A model generated the notes under the pieces. That model saw nothing but the letters and a program-made list of their open reading frames with translations. It ran no database searches and was not told where the DNA came from. Shown piece after piece: positions 5,602 through 7,312 of a DNA stretch of 7,312 nt. The stretch's first letter is position 1. The number at the start of each line of letters is the position of its first letter. Origin of the DNA: JBOGJI01 sp050747865 (GTDB taxonomy: Bacteria > Acidobacteriota > Thermoanaerobaculia > Multivoradales > JAHEKO01); the NCBI GenBank assembly GCA_050747865.1, contig JBOGJI010000373.1:1-7312 (forward strand), written 5' to 3'. The translations under genes were made by a program, and so were the position numbers.

Positions 5602-5952
5602 TCACCAGAGCACCACCGCCGCCACCACGGTGAGGGCGGCCGCGGTGCCGTAGGTGAGGACGGCGATCAAGAGGTTCAGGTGGTAGAGTTGCAGCCCGTC
5701 GTAGAGCGTGTAGCGGAAGCGGTGGGCCCAGTGGGCGAGCGACAGGGCGACGAGGACGAACAGGGCGGCGCGGACTGCCGGGTGGAGGAGTGAGCTCAGG
5801 AGGGCTTCACGGGAGAGCCCGTCCAGCAGGCCCAAAGGCACAGCGAGGAAGCTGACGAAGAAGGCGGCGGGCAGCGCGAGCGCCGCCAGCATGCCGCCGC
5901 TCGAGAAGAGCGCCCAGAGGAAGGGCTCCATGGGCCGACCGCGCTCGCTCAT
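5602..5952 (-). CDS. frdD: Fumarate reductase membrane anchor subunit D
   Basis: This 116-residue integral membrane protein forms, with FrdC, the hydrophobic anchor and the quinone site of quinol:fumarate reductase. It has the FrdD layout and size (the E. coli protein is ~119 residues) with three transmembrane helices at about 20-43, 58-76 and 92-114. The N-terminal segment EPFLWALFSSGGM aligns with the E. coli FrdD segment carrying a conserved Trp (here Trp13) near the quinone site. AHRFRYTLYDGLQLYH aligns with the His-rich region after helix II. ATG 5952 overlaps the frdC stop by ATGA. The C-terminus (VVAAVVLW) lies within the last helix. The cytochrome b-less anchor type is inferred from similarity to E. 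coli FrdD rather than SdhD. Confidence 0.88.
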   Translation of the reverse strand: MSERGRPMEPFLWALFSSGGMLAALALPAAFFVSFLAVPLGLLDGLSREALLSSLLHPAVRAALFVLVALSLAHWAHRFRYTLYDGLQLYHLNLLIAVLTYGTAAALTVVAAVVLW

Positions 5953-6371
5953 CGGGCCGCTCCCAGCAATCCCCAGACGACCAACGCGGAGGCCGCGATC
6001 CATGCCGCGTAGTGGGCGGCGAGCACCACACGGTCGGGGAGCCTGCGCCGCCCGAGCTTGAGCACCAGGGCCTTCGGTGCCAGATTGAGCCATGTCACGG
6101 TGTGGAAGAGCAGGGCCAGGAGGGCGAGCACATTGACGCCCACGGCCCACGGGCGGCGGAGCCAGGCGAGAACCGCGTCGAAGGCCTCCGGCCCGTGGGC
6201 CGCTGCCCCGGCGAGGGCGAGCAGCATGAGGACCGCGTAGGCCACGCCCAGGCTGGTCAGCTCGCGGACGATGAACTTGGTGTAGGGGGCCTTGCCCAGC
6301 CACCAGAAGATGGGCATGCGCCGCCGGTACGGCTGCGGCCGGTACCGGGCGTAGTTCGGGTTGCCGATCAT
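5949..6371 (-). CDS. frdC: Fumarate reductase membrane anchor subunit C
   Basis: The 140-residue product matches FrdC (~131 residues in E. coli). A basic N-terminus (RPQPYRRRMPIFWWLGK) is followed by helix I with KFIVRELTSLGVAYAVLMLLALAG. Helix II holds VNVLALLALLFHTVTWLNLAPKALVLK, which closely tracks the E. coli segment LLHTKTWFELAPKA. Helix III is at about 116-137. Arg36-Glu37 in RELTS and His90 correspond by alignment to residues implicated in quinone binding in E. coli FrdC. The start ATG 6371 lies in an ATGA overlap with the end of frdB, and its own stop overlaps frdD the same way. The three subunits are therefore translationally coupled, as expected for fixed stoichiometry. Confidence 0.9.
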   Translation of the reverse strand: MIGNPNYARYRPQPYRRRMPIFWWLGKAPYTKFIVRELTSLGVAYAVLMLLALAGAAAHGPEAFDAVLAWLRRPWAVGVNVLALLALLFHTVTWLNLAPKALVLKLGRRRLPDRVVLAAHYAAWIAASALVVWGLLGAAR

Positions 6372-7111
6372 CGCCGCCCCCAGGGCAAGAGGGTGCGGAA
6401 CCAGTCGGCCGCGGCCTCCAGCTTGTAGCGCTGGATGGCCCCGGCCGGGTCGACGTTCTTGGGGCAGACCACGGAGCACTCGCCGACGAAGGTGCAGGCC
6501 CAGATCCCGTTGTCCTGGGAGAGCAGGCTCATGCGCTCTCTCCTCCCCTGATCGCGCGAGTCCATGTTGTAGCGCTGGGCCAGGGCCAGGGCGGCGGGGC
6601 CGACGAAGTGGGGCTCAAGCTCGTAGATGGGGCAGGCGGCGTAGCAGAGCAGGCAGTTGATGCACATGCTGTATTGCTTGTAGTCGGCGAGCTGCTCCGG
6701 AATCTGCAGGTACTCTCCCTCCGCCAGCGGCTTCTCCTCATCCCGCACCAGCCAGGTGCGCGCCCGTTTCATTTTGCCGATGAAGTCGCGGATGTCGCCC
6801 ACCAGGTCGCGCGTCACCGGGAAGCCGTTGAGCGGCGCCACCCGGATGGGCCCGGGCAGCAGGTCCTCGAGATAGGTGGCGCAGGTCAAGACCGGTGTCC
6901 CGTCCACCGTCATGCCGCAGCTCCCGCAGACCCCCATGCGGCAGGCCCAGCGGTAGGAGAGGCTGCCGTCCAGCCGGTCCTTGATGTAGTGCAGCGCGTC
7001 GAGAACCATCCACTCCTTGCGGTACGGCACCTCGAAGGTCTCGTAGGTGGGCTCCTCCTCCCGCTCCGGCCGGTAGCGGAAGATCTCGAGCGTGACGGTC
7101 TCGCGGCTCAT
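6368..7111 (-). CDS. frdB: Fumarate reductase iron-sulfur subunit
   Basis: FrdB relays electrons between the membrane quinol site and the FAD subunit FrdA. The 247-residue chain aligns with E. coli FrdB end to end. The [2Fe-2S] ligands are Cys57, 62, 65 and 77 (CRMGVCGSCG...LTC). The [4Fe-4S] ligands are Cys150, 153, 156 and 216, and the [3Fe-4S] ligands Cys160, 206 and 212 (CINCLLCYAACP; WACTFVGECSVVCPKNVDP). FVGPAALALAQRYNMDSRDQGRRERM is the family signature between the cluster motifs. Lys230 matches the conserved quinone-site Lys. ATG 7111 is chosen by comparison with family length. An in-frame ATG at 7132 would add seven residues, and neither start has an ideally spaced Shine-Dalgarno. 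All eleven ligands are present. No frdA lies in the 180 bases upstream, unlike the usual frdA-frdB order. Confidence 0.93.
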   Translation of the reverse strand: MSRETVTLEIFRYRPEREEEPTYETFEVPYRKEWMVLDALHYIKDRLDGSLSYRWACRMGVCGSCGMTVDGTPVLTCATYLEDLLPGPIRVAPLNGFPVTRDLVGDIRDFIGKMKRARTWLVRDEEKPLAEGEYLQIPEQLADYKQYSMCINCLLCYAACPIYELEPHFVGPAALALAQRYNMDSRDQGRRERMSLLSQDNGIWACTFVGECSVVCPKNVDPAGAIQRYKLEAAADWFRTLLPWGRR

Positions 7112-7144
7112 GCTAAGGGCCTGTGACTCCATCTCCCGTGGGTC

Positions 7145-7262
7145 GCGCGCCCGGCGCTTGCGGGTCGTATGCAAGGCGCGAGGAGGGAGCATACCGGCAG
7201 TATGTGACCGACGAGCAACGCCGCAGACGACCCGCAACCGCCGGGCGCCCTTCGGGTTGCGG
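7145..7262. repeat. Long imperfect dyad element with alternative hairpins, upstream of frdB
   Basis: Arms 7145-7172 and 7223-7250 are complementary at 25 of 28 positions (core TTGCGGGTCGT paired with ACGACCCGCAA). GGCG (7175-7178) and CGCC (7219-7222) extend the stem. A small nested hairpin CATAC-CGGCA-GTATG lies at 7190-7204 inside the loop. The right arm contains CCGCAACC (7232-7239), which also pairs perfectly with GGTTGCGG (7255-7262), so two folds exclude each other. No convincing protein is encoded here. The 201 bases from 7112 to 7312 hold this element, the upstream of frdB and nothing else I can support. It may be a dispersed intergenic repeat or an RNA structure in the frdB leader. 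Its full extent may run past the window end. Confidence 0.7.
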
Positions 7263-7312
7263 CGGCGTGGCCAGCGGCGCTGCGTTGGCGCTCCTTGACG
7301 ATGCCCATGCAT

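Noticed and set aside
7108..7312. Possible short protein genes in the frdB upstream region on either strand
   Set aside because: All frames give Arg/Pro/Ala-rich sequence following the dyad repeat, without a ribosome binding site or recognisable domain. The extended frdB frame is open only by composition.

Overview
The window is GC-rich (roughly two thirds G+C by eye) bacterial chromosome with compact gene packing. It opens with the 3' end of lepA (elongation factor 4) and closes with an E. coli-type fumarate reductase gene set (frdB, frdC, frdD) on the minus strand. A lipoprotein signal peptide and the Frd-type respiratory complex suggest a Gram-negative heterotroph. Acidobacteriota or a deltaproteobacterial lineage would fit, but nothing in the sequence fixes the taxon.

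Layout. 1-401: C-terminal domain of LepA. 446-1804: a complete LCAT-like alpha/beta-hydrolase lipoprotein. 1808-3123: an IS3-family insertion sequence with 28-bp imperfect terminal inverted repeats. It is decayed: the catalytic Glu of its DDE transposase is Asp, a one-base insertion frameshifts orfB near the end, and it has no flanking target duplication. 3124-3639: the 3' part of an unrecognised gene whose reading frame runs straight out of the IS right end. 3641-4199: a class I SAM-dependent methyltransferase pseudogene with at least two internal deletions. 4214-5021: a compact two-gene unit with a promoter-embedded palindrome, a ribbon-helix-helix/DUF5678-like protein, and a retropepsin-like aspartic protease that overlaps it by ATGA. 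5053-5074: a perfect 8-bp hairpin between convergent genes. 5075-7111 (minus strand): frdB-frdC-frdD and a TPR protein, the frd genes joined by ATGA overlaps. 7112-7312: no convincing gene, but a long imperfect dyad-symmetric element with mutually exclusive hairpins.

How the parts fit. FrdB carries electrons through three Fe-S clusters from the flavoprotein (FrdA, not in the window) to the quinone site formed with the membrane anchors FrdC and FrdD. The TPR protein is probably cotranscribed and may be an accessory or assembly factor. The stretch from the IS to the methyltransferase reads as an eroded accessory island between two conserved loci. The exception is the RHH-DUF5678/aspartic protease pair, which is intact, tightly coupled and has an operator-like palindrome. 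It is the best candidate here for an under-described system: possibly a self-regulated, toxin-antitoxin-like or regulated-proteolysis module.
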